Below, in pieces: positions 10,704 to 21,120 of a stretch of 64,000 bases of DNA. Both the position numbers and the translations under genes were made by a program. The notes beneath the pieces were generated by a model that worked only from the letters and a program-made list of their open reading frames with translations, was not told the DNA's origin and made no database searches. This DNA comes from Bactericera cockerelli (taxonomy: Eukaryota > Arthropoda > Insecta > Hemiptera > Triozidae): NCBI GenBank assembly GCA_024516035.1, contig CM044958.1, positions 27,745,755-27,809,754 on the forward strand. Reading direction: 5' to 3'. The number at the start of each line of letters is the position of its first letter. The first letter of the stretch is position 1.

Positions 10704-11743
10704 CGTGGAAATGCTGTTGTATTAATTATATTATTTGAGTACGTGTGTTACAAAAGTACCATAATAATTTTCACGCATGTGTTTGTGTGAGTCGTCTAAG
10801 TGAAAAATGACACAGCTGTGTACAATAGGGCTAAATTTTCTAACAATCCGTTTTCATTCTTGCTTATAATTATGTATATTATTCGCAGAAAACAAATCTG
10901 AATATTATACTGCTTAGGAATCACGTTCATTGAGGCCGGATCCAAAACGTGAAAACTCTAGAACGGTACCATCCCATAGGTACAGTGTTGAAATTTTACA
11001 TGAAGGTGAAGGTCTAGATGTGCAAAGAGGAAATTTCTTATTTCAAACGTCAAATAGGACTATCGACCGACGAAAAAATTAATCACTAAATGGTCAGTAT
11101 TTCTCTAAAAAGTTTGTTTACAGTAGTCAAGAAGTCAAATTATTATTCAAATTGATATAAGAAGTCATTGTTTTACCTTTCTTCTCATATCTGCACAAGA
11201 TATAGGGCTAATAATAAAATTTGTTTAGATTCCGTAAATCCCCTCGTACCTTTTAATTTAATAATTTTAATCCAACTTTCCACTCCTGTGTAAAAAGGAA
11301 ATTTATTTTCCATCTGGTACTCAGAAGTTTTTGTTTGTACATGATGTATATTCCTTTTTTCTCAGGAACTATCTAAAGTACGTACCTATACTCTACACTC
11401 CTCTTCTTGTACCAAAAGAATTTAGTGATAGTCTCATATTAGGTTATTAAATTTGTTTTGAGCATTTTCAATTGGAAGTACTTTTAGAAATGCGTATTTT
11501 TTACGTCTTAATCCATAATTCTGCTACAATATTTATTTTCTTTTTTGTTTTAGTACATCATAGGTTTCCTATCTCTAAATTATGTGGCGTGAGTGCTCAT
11601 CAGCTCATGATAAATTAGGCTAAGAATAAGACACGTTCATTTGAATGAAGCATACGAGTAAAAGCTGAGAAACACAGATCGATTTATCAAGATGCATATC
11701 TCAGTATGGAATGTTCAACTTTGAATAACGAGATCAGTGGTCA
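10703..11743. other. Unannotated AT-rich stretch
   Basis: No frame above 60 codons, RNA gene or repeat pair seen. It ends at the target site of the LTR retrotransposon. Confidence 0.45.
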
Positions 11744-11748
11744 CAGAG
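11744..11748. repeat. Target-site duplication of the LTR element (CAGAG, left)
   Basis: CAGAG immediately precedes the TG of the left LTR and is repeated at 16234-16238 directly after the CA of the right LTR. A 5-bp duplication is usual for gypsy-type elements. Confidence 0.85.
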
Positions 11749-11922
11749 TGTAACATCAGCACATAAAATAATAACTCCTTTTTGTTATTTTAAAGATTAA
11801 CTTTTATTTGTAACATTATTAAACGAATTCAAAATTTTAACTGAAAGAAAAAAGCTCAAAAGAAAAAGAATCATTTTCCTATCAACAACTTTGGTTGCCG
11901 TAGCAACTCAGCATCTCCTACA
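11749..11922 (-). repeat. 3' LTR (174 bp)
   Basis: On the plus strand it begins TGTAACATCAG and ends CTCCTACA, so it carries TG...CA ends on either strand. Base-by-base reading shows no difference from 16060-16233. At 174 bp it is very short for an LTR. Confidence 0.95.
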
Positions 11923-11980
11923 TCCTCCCCTGACAACGTGAAGGAATCATTTCCTACAGCCTCCCCTGATAACGTGTAGG
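11916..11980. repeat. 29-bp direct duplication of LTR edge plus polypurine tract
   Basis: 11916-11944 and 11952-11980 are 26/29 identical (TCCTACANCCTCCCCTGA shared). The first copy spans the LTR boundary and the polypurine tract. The second contains the end of pol, including its TAG stop. It could be a relic of misplaced plus-strand priming. Confidence 0.8.
11923..11931 (-). promoter_or_regulatory. Polypurine tract
   Basis: The minus strand reads AGGGGAGGA directly before the 3' LTR, the expected position of the plus-strand primer for reverse transcription. A second similar tract lies about 36 bp further inside (see the duplication at 11952-11980). Confidence 0.8.
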
Positions 11981-14900
11981 TGGTCTCAGTTGGGTCCGAT
12001 CTCTTAGAATCCGTCCCTGGTCTTGGGGAGCTCTTGGTGAATTCTGGTCTGGATTTTCATTGTCATATCTTTCGATTGAAGAACTATTTTCTCCTTGGGG
12101 TTCTATGTATTTGCTGTTTTCCGTCGTTACTTGTGGGATGTATTCTGGCTGGTCTTTTTCGTCTTCATTTCTGCTCTTAAAATAGCCGTGTTTTAAATGT
12201 TGTCTTGTCCTTCTGAATACTCTTCCTTGATGATGTTTCACTAAATATGATCTTGGTGTATCATATTTCTGTATTACGACTCCTTTTTCCCAAGGTTTAC
12301 TGGGTTCTACTTTCATCATGACTTCTTCTCCTTCGTTGCAATCTGACATAGGCCGTGTTGTGCGATCATAATATTTTTTATTTGAATCTTGCATATTAAT
12401 AATTTTATTTCTTATTATATCAGGACTGATGACTTTTGGACTAAGTTGGACATTACTGATTGGAATTTTTTCCTTCAGTTGTCTACCAAACATCATTTGA
12501 GCAGGAGAAAATCCAATACTTACTATTGGACAGTTTCGATATTGTAATAATGCCATATTTAAATTTCCATCATTTTTCTTCAACATATCTTTTGCAATAT
12601 TTACTGCTTTTTCTGACAGCCCGTTTCCTCTTGGATATCTGGGACTTGATGTCGTGCTTTTTATGTTCCATTCTTTTAGGAAATTCTGGAATTGAGAGCT
12701 AGAATATGGTACATTATCAGAGGTAATAATATCTGGTGCTCCATGATAAGAGAATATTTTTATGAATGTACCAATTAACTCATTTGAGTCTTTATTTCTT
12801 AATCTCTCTACTTCTATCCATTTAGAATAATAGTCATAAACAACTAAATAATTCACTCCTTTGAATTCCATGATATCTGAACCTATCTTTTCCCACGCCC
12901 GAGTAGGTACATCATGGGATAACATGGGCAACTTCGCATTCGCGTTACTATACTTCTGGCAAATCTCACATTTACGAATGTAATTTTCAATATTTTCATT
13001 CATATTATGCCAATAAAGATTTTCACGAGCTTTTGCTTTAATTTTACTCATTCCTAAGTGTGACTCATGCAAAAGTTTTAGCATAACACTTTGTAATTTT
13101 TTCGGAATAACAATTTTGTTGTCTTTAAATAAAATTCCATCCACAATTGTAAGAGAATCTCTTATCCTGAAAAATACCTTCACTTCTTCTGTCAAATATT
13201 TTCCACCAATTGGCCACGAATTAGTTTGTACATAATTTATTACCTGTTGTAAGTCTGCGTCTCTCCCTGTAGCATCTAATACCATTTTCAACTTATCCTC
13301 ACTTGCTGGATAACTTGGTGCCAATTCATGGATATAAATGTCGTAGTCGGATTTATTTTCTGTAAAATTCATGAGATAATTTCTGGATAGAGCGTCGGCA
13401 ACATACATTTGAGTTCCTGGTAAATACTCAAGTTTAAGATCATAAGCAAATAATTTTAAAATCATTCTTTGCATTCTTGGTGATATTTTATCTATATTTT
13501 TTTTAACTATCGTAACCAAGGGTTTATGGTCTGTTTGTACTATCGTTATTTTACCGTAAATATAATAATGAAATTTTTCACATGCAAAAACTATTGCTAG
13601 GAGCTCTTTTTCGATTTGTGCATATCTCTTCTCTGTTTCAGTTAGAGAGCGTGATGCGTAAGATACCACGCTACCATTTTGTATCAAACAGGCACCTAAA
13701 CCTGACTGGCTTGCATCACTCTGAATTGTAATATCCAAGTCAGGGTCAAAGTGACAAAGAATAGGAGCAGAAACAAGTAATTTTTTTATATTTTCCATTA
13801 CTCTTTCATGTTCGTTATTCCAATGCCATATCACATCTTTTTTGGTAAGCTCGCGTAAAGGACTTGAAACTTCGCTAATATTTGGTATAAACCTTGTGAA
13901 ATATTTTACCATGCCCAAAAATTGAAGCAGTCCTGTTTTATCTGTAGGTGATTTCATTTTTGAAATGGCCTCTGTACGTTGAGGATCAATCTGTGTACCC
14001 TCTTTACTTACAATATATCCCAGGATAGTCACTTTGTTCTTCTTGAACTGTATCTTCTCCTTGTTCATTGTCACGCCTGCTTTTTCCGCTCTGTCCATTA
14101 CTTGCTTTAAAATCACATCATGCTCAATTTCTGTATGTGTCGATATATAAATATCATCTATATAAACTTTTACTCCATCAATGTCACCAAATAATTCAGT
14201 GTTTTTCTTCTGACACACTTCCGCAGTAGTAGAAATGCCAAACGGACATCGTAGGTATTTATACCTCCCAAAAGGGGTAGCAAAACAACAAAGGTCTGTT
14301 GATTTTTTATCCAAAACTATTTGATGAAATGAACTAGTCAAATCTAACACAGTAAAGATTTGTTTGTTACTCATATCTGAAAGGATATCTTCTTGAGTAG
14401 GTATATAATGGGAATCTTTTATCACGTACCTGTTTAAATCTCGAGGGTCTAAACAAATTCTTAAATCTTTATTAGGCTTTTCTCTTATAACTAATGGATG
14501 GCACCATTCATTTGGTTCATGTACTTTAATAATAATTCCGTCGTTTTCAAGTTGCTTTAATTTATTATGTAATTTCTCGTATAAAGACTTGGCTACTCTT
14601 CTGGCAGGATAACTTACCGGCACTGCATTATCTTTTATTTGTATAGAGTATGGTTTTCCCGGGAACTTGCCTATCCCTGTGAATACTGATTCATATTGTG
14701 CAATCAAATCTTCTTTTGACTCGAAAGTTTTATTAACGCTCGATACTCTGTAAACCAATCCAGTCTTAGAACAGGTATTTAGTCCAAGAATAGGTTTTGA
14801 TTTTAAATCAACCACCACAAATTTCAAAGGATAATATTTACCTTTGATGTAGCTTGGTATCACGATAGTACCTACTGGTAAAATGGTATTATTACTATAA

Positions 14901-15040
14901 GCGATCAATTTAACTTCAGTTGGTTTTATTAGTTTCTTCAGTATACGTTTATCGAAATTATACAAAGATTCAATCAAATTCAATGAAATGGCATTGCACT
15001 GTGCACCAGTATCCAATTTACATTCTACTGATTTATCCTT
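11954..15040 (-). CDS. pol: Pol polyprotein (protease, reverse transcriptase, RNase H, integrase)
   Basis: Makes the enzymes that copy the element's RNA into DNA inside the capsid and insert it into the genome. The open frame runs 1028 codons. No ATG lies at its start, so it depends on translation coming from gag. Numbered from 15040: protease DTGA at 10-13 and ILG at 84-86; reverse transcriptase LDLTSSFHQI from 232 and catalytic YIDD at 293-296; RNase H acidic residues D442, E479 and D504; integrase zinc finger H658, H661, C691, C694 and catalytic D722, D775, E810 (34 residues between the last two). The C-terminal ~80 residues are charged and low-complexity, without a recognisable chromodomain. 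The catalytic residues are intact. A TAA just upstream in frame, plus a different phase from gag, cuts pol off, and the protease N-terminus lies in the gag frame. The mag lineage is inferred from overall resemblance. Confidence 0.95.
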   Translation of the reverse strand, partial: KDKSVECKLDTGAQCNAISLNLIESLYNFDKRILKKLIKPTEVKLIAYSNNTILPVGTIVIPSYIKGKYYPLKFVVVDLKSKPILGLNTCSKTGLVYRVSSVNKTFESKEDLIAQYESVFTGIGKFPGKPYSIQIKDNAVPVSYPARRVAKSLYEKLHNKLKQLENDGIIIKVHEPNEWCHPLVIREKPNKDLRICLDPRDLNRYVIKDSHYIPTQEDILSDMSNKQIFTVLDLTSSFHQIVLDKKSTDLCCFATPFGRYKYLRCPFGISTTAEVCQKKNTELFGDIDGVKVYIDDIYISTHTEIEHDVILKQVMDRAEKAGVTMNKEKIQFKKNKVTILGYIVSKEGTQIDPQRTEAISKMKSPTDKTGLLQFLGMVKYFTRFIPNISEVSSPLRELTKKDVIWHWNNEHERVMENIKKLLVSAPILCHFDPDLDITIQSDASQSGLGACLIQNGSVVSYASRSLTETEKRYAQIEKELLAIVFACEKFHYYIYGKITIVQTDHKPLVTIVKKNIDKISPRMQRMILKLFAYDLKLEYLPGTQMYVADALSRNYLMNFTENKSDYDIYIHELAPSYPASEDKLKMVLDATGRDADLQQVINYVQTNSWPIGGKYLTEEVKVFFRIRDSLTIVDGILFKDNKIVIPKKLQSVMLKLLHESHLGMSKIKAKARENLYWHNMNENIENYIRKCEICQKYSNANAKLPMLSHDVPTRAWEKIGSDIMEFKGVNYLVVYDYYSKWIEVERLRNKDSNELIGTFIKIFSYHGAPDIITSDNVPYSSSQFQNFLKEWNIKSTTSSPRYPRGNGLSEKAVNIAKDMLKKNDGNLNMALLQYRNCPIVSIGFSPAQMMFGRQLKEKIPISNVQLSPKVISPDIIRNKIINMQDSNKKYYDRTTRPMSDCNEGEEVMMKVEPSKPWEKGVVIQKYDTPRSYLVKHHQGRVFRRTRQHLKHGYFKSRNEDEKDQPEYIPQVTTENSKYIEPQGENSSSIERYDNENPDQNSPRAPQDQGRILRDRTQLRPPTRYQGRL

Positions 15041-15054
15041 TTACGTAATTTCAT

Positions 15055-16014
15055 TCACTCGGTCTCAATATTCTTACCCAATGAATCCACTTGCAATGAT
15101 CCCATCACATTTTCATTTCTCTTCTCGTCGTCATTCGAGTAACTTTGATTCTCTCTTTCTGAATTCTCCGCTTCCTCTTCTTCTAGTAATTGCACTCTCC
15201 TTCCGTTTCTATGTGACGGCCGATAATTATCTCTATAATCCTTAGAAAATAATTTTGACTTGTCTCTATAATTATTGGTTTGACTCTTCAATATGCATTT
15301 TGAAGCAAAATGTCCCCTTTTCTGGCAAAAATAACATGTCCCATTTATAGCTGGGCACATCATACTGTCATTATGTAACCTACCACACTTATTACAATCA
15401 TTCTGATTAGTAAATCTTTTCTGTCTCACAAAATCAATTTCTTTCTCGTATTTTCCTTCTTTGCTAGTCATATCAAACTTGGACATATCATTTGATTGGT
15501 ATCGTACTGTGTGATATTTCTTGGCTAAATCCACTGCTTGATCTAGAGTTAATTTATTTTCGTCTAGAAATCTACATCTCAGGTTATTGTCCTTCACTCC
15601 CATTACCAATTTGTCTCTAACCATATTGTTTCTTTCTTCAGCATGATATTCGCAACTGGTCACTCGTTTTTTTAACTCTAGCACATAATGATCAATACTT
15701 TGATCATTGCTTTGTGGAGGATAACTCAAGAATTTATACCTTTCATAAATAATATTCTTAGTAGGTTCAAAATACCTTTGTAATTCATCTCTCACTTCAT
15801 TATACTTTGTCTTCTTACTAAGTTCTAAAGCATTGTAAATATCAAGCAGTGATTCTCCTCCTATGTTCAAAAGTAATGCTACCTTACCGTCATCTTTAGC
15901 TGCCTCTTTCTCCGACGCTTTTAAGAATAGTTCAAACTGTTGTATAAATTTCTTCCACTGATCATTCAGATTTCCCTGCTCTCCGTCGAACTTATTTGGT
16001 ACGCGACATTCCAT
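15055..16014 (-). CDS. gag: Gag (capsid/nucleocapsid) protein
   Basis: Structural protein that assembles the particle and packages the RNA. The first ATG in frame is at 16014-16012, giving 319 residues; the frame is also open a few codons upstream from a TTG. Residues 1 to ~175 resemble a retrotransposon Gag core (QW..F..F.LFL and a Y..LKKRV..C region). Two zinc knuckles follow: C-X2-C-X3-H-X5-C at 207-220 (atypical spacing) and a canonical C-X2-C-X4-H-X4-C at 227-240. A basic stretch and an acidic tail (EEEEAE) come next. Near the C-terminus GSLQVDSLGKN (305-315) resembles the start of a retropepsin, so the protease begins here. The frame ends with TGA at 15055-15057; pol opens 14 nt later in another phase. 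It starts 28 nt after the primer site, so the leader is very short. Confidence 0.9.
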   Translation of the reverse strand: MECRVPNKFDGEQGNLNDQWKKFIQQFELFLKASEKEAAKDDGKVALLLNIGGESLLDIYNALELSKKTKYNEVRDELQRYFEPTKNIIYERYKFLSYPPQSNDQSIDHYVLELKKRVTSCEYHAEERNNMVRDKLVMGVKDNNLRCRFLDENKLTLDQAVDLAKKYHTVRYQSNDMSKFDMTSKEGKYEKEIDFVRQKRFTNQNDCNKCGRLHNDSMMCPAINGTCYFCQKRGHFASKCILKSQTNNYRDKSKLFSKDYRDNYRPSHRNGRRVQLLEEEEAENSERENQSYSNDDEKRNENVMGSLQVDSLGKNIETE

Positions 16015-16041
16015 TATTAATTTTAATTCACTCAACTAATC

Positions 16042-16059
16042 ACCCCACACCTGACACCA
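16042..16059 (-). promoter_or_regulatory. Primer-binding site, tRNA-Leu-like
   Basis: Immediately inside the 5' LTR the minus strand reads TGGTGTCAGGTGTGGGG. The TGGTGTCAG start is complementary to the 3' end of leucine tRNAs, as recalled for mdg3-type elements. Placement with no gap from the LTR is typical. Confidence 0.75.
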
Positions 16060-16233
16060 TGTAACATCAGCACATAAAATAATAACTCCTTTTTGTTATT
16101 TTAAAGATTAACTTTTATTTGTAACATTATTAAACGAATTCAAAATTTTAACTGAAAGAAAAAAGCTCAAAAGAAAAAGAATCATTTTCCTATCAACAAC
16201 TTTGGTTGCCGTAGCAACTCAGCATCTCCTACA
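16060..16233 (-). repeat. 5' LTR (174 bp)
   Basis: Same sequence as 11749-11922 by eye. Promoter elements were not identified with confidence. The A/T-rich centre could hold them. Confidence 0.95.
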
Positions 16234-16238
16234 CAGAG
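16234..16238. repeat. Target-site duplication of the LTR element (CAGAG, right)
   Basis: Partner of 11744-11748. Confidence 0.85.
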
Positions 16239-16300
16239 TGTTCAGTGTCTTATCTTCTAACATATTGTACACAATCATAGAAATAAAAGCTATCCATGGT

Positions 16301-16596
16301 ACTCACTGTGGCAGAGCGAGTTAGCGCGCTAGGCATTGCACACATGGTGACCTGGGTTCGATTCCCAGCGGGGGAGGATTTTTTCTGCTCTGTACTTGGA
16401 TGTTCGGGGTCCACTCATACCTCGTGAGGAAAAATGAGTAGCTGATTTAATGTGAAGCAGCGACCAGTGGCAGAATCTTAGGCAAAAAAATAATTCAAGA
16501 TATTGTAAATTAAAGTGGTAAAGTCCTATGATTCTGCGCTACCCACTAAAATTGTGACATAATAACACAAAGAAAAAGCATTATATATATATTATT
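16301..16596 (+). mobile_element. SINE family A, complete, tRNA-like head
   Basis: An 18-bp target duplication (ATAAAAGCTATCCATGGT at 16283-16300 and 16597-16614) sets the ends exactly. The head is tRNA-like: GTGGCAGAGCGAGTTAGC, then GGCATTGCACAC, then GGTTCGATTCCC as B box. The body includes TTGGATGTTCGGGGTCC, TACCTCGTGAGGAAAAATG, CGACCAGTGGCAG and CTGCGCTACCCACTAAAATT, ending in a TA-rich tail. About 296 bp. The near-intact duplication means a recent insertion; the enzyme came from an unlinked LINE. Confidence 0.9.
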
Positions 16597-16614
16597 ATAA
16601 AAGCTATCCATGGT

Positions 16615-19600
16615 GGTAGCACTTGACACGAGAAACAAAAGTTTCCTGTGCCTGACTGCCAGACATAGGTATCAACTGAACTCAATCGGATTCAAAACGG
16701 ACAAAAAATCCTCGGGATAAAAACCTTTAGCAGGAAATGGGGAGGGGTGGATTGAAAAGTTCACGCGACATAAATCTTTCACTATCAGACAAGTTTATAT
16801 TTTGTAAAAGAAAAACTAGGTAGAGTGTTAATCTTATTAGGAGAAAAGCTTTAAGGAGGACAGCCGAGTTCAAAGATAGGAGAGGAGGCTGAGTTGTTAG
16901 CGGAAAATGGGGTGAAAAATAAATTGGTGATTGATGCGGACACAAAGCACAAGCATTTAGAATAGTAAAGATCATTTACAAAGAAAATTACCGTGTGCTA
17001 ATTCTACTCGCGTACATGCTTACCTAGATCTGATGTATACCAAGAAGCCATACATATTGAGGTTCCCGTTTCTCACAACCTTTAAGTTCTTCTGACTGAA
17101 TGGGACACCCTGTATATGTAATACATAAGAAAATTAAAATATCCATATGCATACCTCACGTTCTTCACAACATAACATAAACGAAGGATGTACTTGTACC
17201 TATAGATATACCAGTTTGCTAGTTTTAAAACTTCTCACAACCTCACATTGTTAATTCCTCGTATGTATGTATTTTGTTTCTCTCAGAGAGTCTGCAGGAA
17301 AATATTCTACTTTATTTAATTTCAACTTTCAACACTCTCTCTTGAATTTCCCCGGTGGCATGCATTATATTAGAAAGTTCAAGAGTAAAGAGTAATATAA
17401 AGCTGACCTTCAGGATTTCTGTTAGAGAGCTAACTGAGGAAACTTGTTTGATCGAAGAAATGTCGACAGCTTATGAAAACCGATTATTTTCCATGGTCAC
17501 AACTTACATATTAGATTGTTTTTAAACTTGTCAATTTTCTTCGATGCTTGGTGTCTTTTTTTCGAAGTCCTGTGTTTTTCTGCGTATTTCACCGGATACT
17601 AACAGGATTGGCGTTGATATTACTTAATATCTTATTTTCATTACTGTAATTATTATTTATGTTCTTTTACTGTACTTTTGTAACAAATACCGTGATATAA
17701 TTTATAAATAGACTTGGAAATTGTTTTGGTTTCTCCAATGTATTTTTTTATGAGTCAAGATTAATATTATTCACTTTCACTTTATTTAAAAATCTAAAGA
17801 AAAATGTCCAAATAAATCAGTTCATGTTCGTTAAGGCCTGTGATAGCAAAGGCAAACCATGGTCTCATATGTATATCCAGCAATGTATTCACCATAGGAA
17901 CATGGAGCCAAGTTGCCCCAGGCTACCCTCACTCGCACGCAAATCCCTCAGCCCCTCACCGATCGTAAACAAAATTCACGCGAAAGCAAACGCTGTGGTG
18001 TCAGCCTCAGGGAAAATATTTTCTTTATCGATCTGTCAGGCAGGTACGCGGGCCTGAGTTGTTCTCACCTGGCTCTGGCTCTGAGAGTCAAGAACTTTGT
18101 GTACGTTCCTCTTCCTAATCCACCTCCTTGTGTGTACCGGCATTCTCCTAATTTCTACTTGCCTGTATTTCCCTCTGATGGATTTTCTTGAGCCTTTAAG
18201 TTGTTTACTTTTCTCTTCAACTTTCATTCACGTTCGTTTTCTCCCTCCTCCTCACTACTTGATATTTCGCCAACTGCTCCCTGGTCCCTTTTCTTGTACA
18301 CCTGATGTACAGTTTTGTGGAGTCTGACAGGTCAATCTCACTCGAGTGCTGCTCTGTCACGTACCTTGGCCCAAATGAAAGGGTTAGGTAACATTTGTGA
18401 TGCTTATATTGTATCAATACAAAATGTCGTTACACGAGCAAGTTTCTCCTTGCGGGAAACATCAGAAAGCCATTCTCCCTAGTCCTTCATAACTGCAAGA
18501 ACTTGTAACGAAATTCCGGGAATAAGTAGGTATGTTGAGAACTTATTTTTAGTGTACCCGACAAGGGCTTTGAACTTTTGCTGAGAGCCTCTTATAATAA
18601 AAGGATAAGAACGAATAAGAGGGAGAAGGCTAAAACTTGTTGGACTTTTGGTGTTGACATTGCCTACGTAAGTAAAAAGTTCCCCTTCTGAATTTTATTT
18701 TAACAACCTGCGTAGAAAAAGAGGGCAAGTTATTTTAAGAAATTGAAAATGTATTGTTAGTAGTTTTATATCTATTTACGAAAAATAAAAAATAAACTCG
18801 AAAAAAAGGAATCACCTCAGTGTTGTAATAGATTTCAATAAATTTCACGCCCCTAACTGTTCTCGTCGTCTTGTATTTTTATATTGGGCTAGTATTCTTA
18901 AACGGGTGGTAAAAAAACAAGGGTTAATATCAGATCATTTGTGTCCTCTAACCCTCGTCTAGTGAACCAATAAAGTAAATATAGTAAGTATATCACGTGG
19001 AAATTGTCGTGTCCCACGACCAATGTTAACTAAAATCAATAAAAACTCATAAAAAGTACAGCACTGCCTGCCATACATTTCACGTTTCAAGTATTAAAAC
19101 CGTCGGAGTTTTCATATTTTTCTTCAGTTTTTCTTTCATAGTACAAAGAACGTTATTATTTAACTCGTTTATTTTATATCAGGCAATAAAAAGTTGAACG
19201 AAAAAACGAGAAAGTTTGTCCTATTAATCATGAAAGCCTGGAATGGTCGTATAAAAGTAGATCCTATCAACATGAAAGTTCCGACGGGAATTCAAAGGCA
19301 TTGTAAAAATATAATCGCTGTTTTCTCAATGGAATGATAAATGATGCTTCATCATTACAGATATTCGTGAGACAAGTTGGAGCGATCCCTTCTTCGCTGA
19401 GGATGCTGCAGTAATTGCTGACTCAACACAATGAATTTTTTTTATTGAAATTAGTTTTAAATCTGATGGATCCCATGTAGTGCTTCAACCTGCTCTGTGC
19501 TTCATGACTTCATGAGTTGGGAACATGCGAGGGAAAGCATTGTAAATGTTGACGCTGCCTCGTATGGAACCCGCTGCACTTGATCTAAAATTCTAAAATT

Positions 19601-20100
19601 ACTCAGCAACACTCGAGAGGAAAACACCACAAATCACATTTATGATTATTCAGCTGAAGATCTAAAATCGGTCATTCCCCTTGTAGTACCATGTGATGTC
19701 CTAATTGGACAAGAATAGATTAGTTTTCTCAAGAGAAGTGCAAAGAGAATAAATGAGCGGGAAATGAGACAGAATCCGGTGTTGGTCTGGTTGAGAGTCA
19801 AGTCACAGATTACTATTTAAAATCAGATAATATGAGACTCAGTGGAACCAGATAGAAGATGAGGGGATTGGTTTGCGAAAATAGTGCTAGAATGTATGTT
19901 GAAAATGTATTTTTAAGTTTGTTGTGCAAATGTAGTTGTCCTAAATTTCAGAGACCTAAATCCTCATTTCTATGTATAATCTCTGCTTTACACAGTTGTG
20001 TACTCTCGGTGTGTTCTCCGGGTTTTGTCCTCTATTATGAATTTCGATACATAGGTATATCTCCCTTGCCTTTATCCCATATTAGCTTATGTTGCTTTTG
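16615..20100. other. Unannotated region
   Basis: No exon or RNA gene recognised. GGGACACCCTGTATA at about 17103 matches the terminal sequence of the TIR element at 24023-25722 and may be a solo end. The small frames at 17824-18417 lie in a moderately GC-rich patch and overlap on both strands; none looks like a known domain. Confidence 0.45.
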
Positions 20101-20185
20101 GGGTCGGCATTTTTCAACCTCATGGTTGAGTTTGATAGGGTGGAGCACGTTTTTTTATGGCTGGATGCCCTTCCTAACGCCAACG
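20101..20185 (-). repeat. Dispersed retroelement tail (GGAAGGGCATCCAGCC type)
   Basis: The plus strand contains TCAACCTCATGGTTGAG and GGCTGGATGCCCTTCCTAAC. The complement recurs at 41360-41470 (GGAAGGGCATCCAGCCGTAA, CTCAACCATGAGGTTGA). This wording is common at the 3' ends of RTE-type LINEs and their SINEs in many invertebrates (from memory). Confidence 0.6.
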
Positions 20186-20190
20186 ATTCT

Positions 20191-20414
20191 ATTTGATTTA
20201 ACGTCCTGGATTAGGACGGGGGTTTTACCCTCCATTCGCTGGGAATCGTACCAGCTACCCACATTAACCTCACCCAGCCTGGGTAGGGCCGGAAATGGCA
20301 GCCTCACGTGTTTGGATGGAACAGAATTTTCTTCGAAAAGTCTGCCCCAGCCGGGAGTTGAACTCGGGAACTCTGGACTACGGGCAGTAGTCACAACCAT
20401 TACGCCACAGGAGG
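20191..20414 (-). mobile_element. SINE family C with tRNA-like head
   Basis: Second copy of the 6182-6415 element: GTCCTGGATTAGGACGGG, the body (CATTCGCTGGGAATCGTACC, CCTCACCCAGCCTGGGTAGG) and a minus-strand tRNA-like head ending about CCTCCTGTGGCGTAATGG. No target duplication could be made out. The 210-codon frame at 19859-20491 runs through it and is treated as chance. Confidence 0.75.
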
Positions 20415-21088
20415 TATGTACATTTGTAAAACATAGAATAGGTGAACTCGTGTCTTTAGTAAGGATTTCCCTCTATTTTCATAATATTTAATAATAATAA
20501 TAATACATTACTACGTAGGATACCATCGTTATCACACCATGAACATAATGGAAATTATGGTATGCAATAAAGAACACTGTCCAGAGAGAAATCACACCTC
20601 CGGCTCTGCGGTTCCCACAGGACACGACAAGAAATTCTAAAATGAAAATGTAAAAAAAAAACAAATTCCAGAAATATTTTGTAATTTGTTTTCTGTGGAA
20701 AATGATAATGATAACAATTTCTCTGTTGTTCTGTCCCAAAGCTAATTTTTCATATTATTATCTTTTTTATTGTTTGGAAAAAGGACGTGGGAAGGGTTTC
20801 GTCTGTGTTATTAGTATTCATTAGAAGCTTTTGTTGGGGGATGTTTCTCGTTTCAAGATAAATATTGTTGTAATTATCTAGAGATTTTTGTTTTAAGTAA
20901 CAGATTTTACTTGAGTGACTCGTTCAAAGATTTTGCCAAAAGATGCATCTATGAAACTTATTAACTTATTTAGATTCACATTGTTAACCACAATACATAG
21001 TTATTTTCCCAATCATTGCTCTTTTATTAAAATTCATGCGTCGCTGGGCTGCGCGCTACCCTGTACAAGTTTACATTGTGTATGGATT

Positions 21089-21120
<32 letters not shown>

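Larger units (their letters stand above)
11749..16233 (-). mobile_element. Full-length LTR retrotransposon, Ty3/gypsy superfamily, mag-like
   Basis: A 4485-bp element on the minus strand with two 174-bp LTRs that look identical, a 5-bp target duplication, a primer site directly inside the 5' LTR, a polypurine tract inside the 3' LTR, and gag then pol. The pol order is protease, reverse transcriptase, RNase H, integrase, as in Ty3/gypsy. There is no envelope frame. Identical LTRs mean a recent insertion. The gag-pol junction is broken (see gag and pol), so this copy may not make a complete polyprotein. Confidence 0.95.

Noticed and set aside
11980..12702. Plus-strand frames across pol (also 14988-15245)
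   Set aside because: Antisense shadows of the retrotransposon pol and gag frames.
15016..15057. Canonical -1 frameshift signal between gag and pol
   Set aside because: The frames do not overlap and the A run does not form a slippery heptamer in the gag phase.
19859..20491. 210-codon open frame with ATG
   Set aside because: Its second half is a SINE read in antisense and the first half has no recognisable domain or partner; chance frame.
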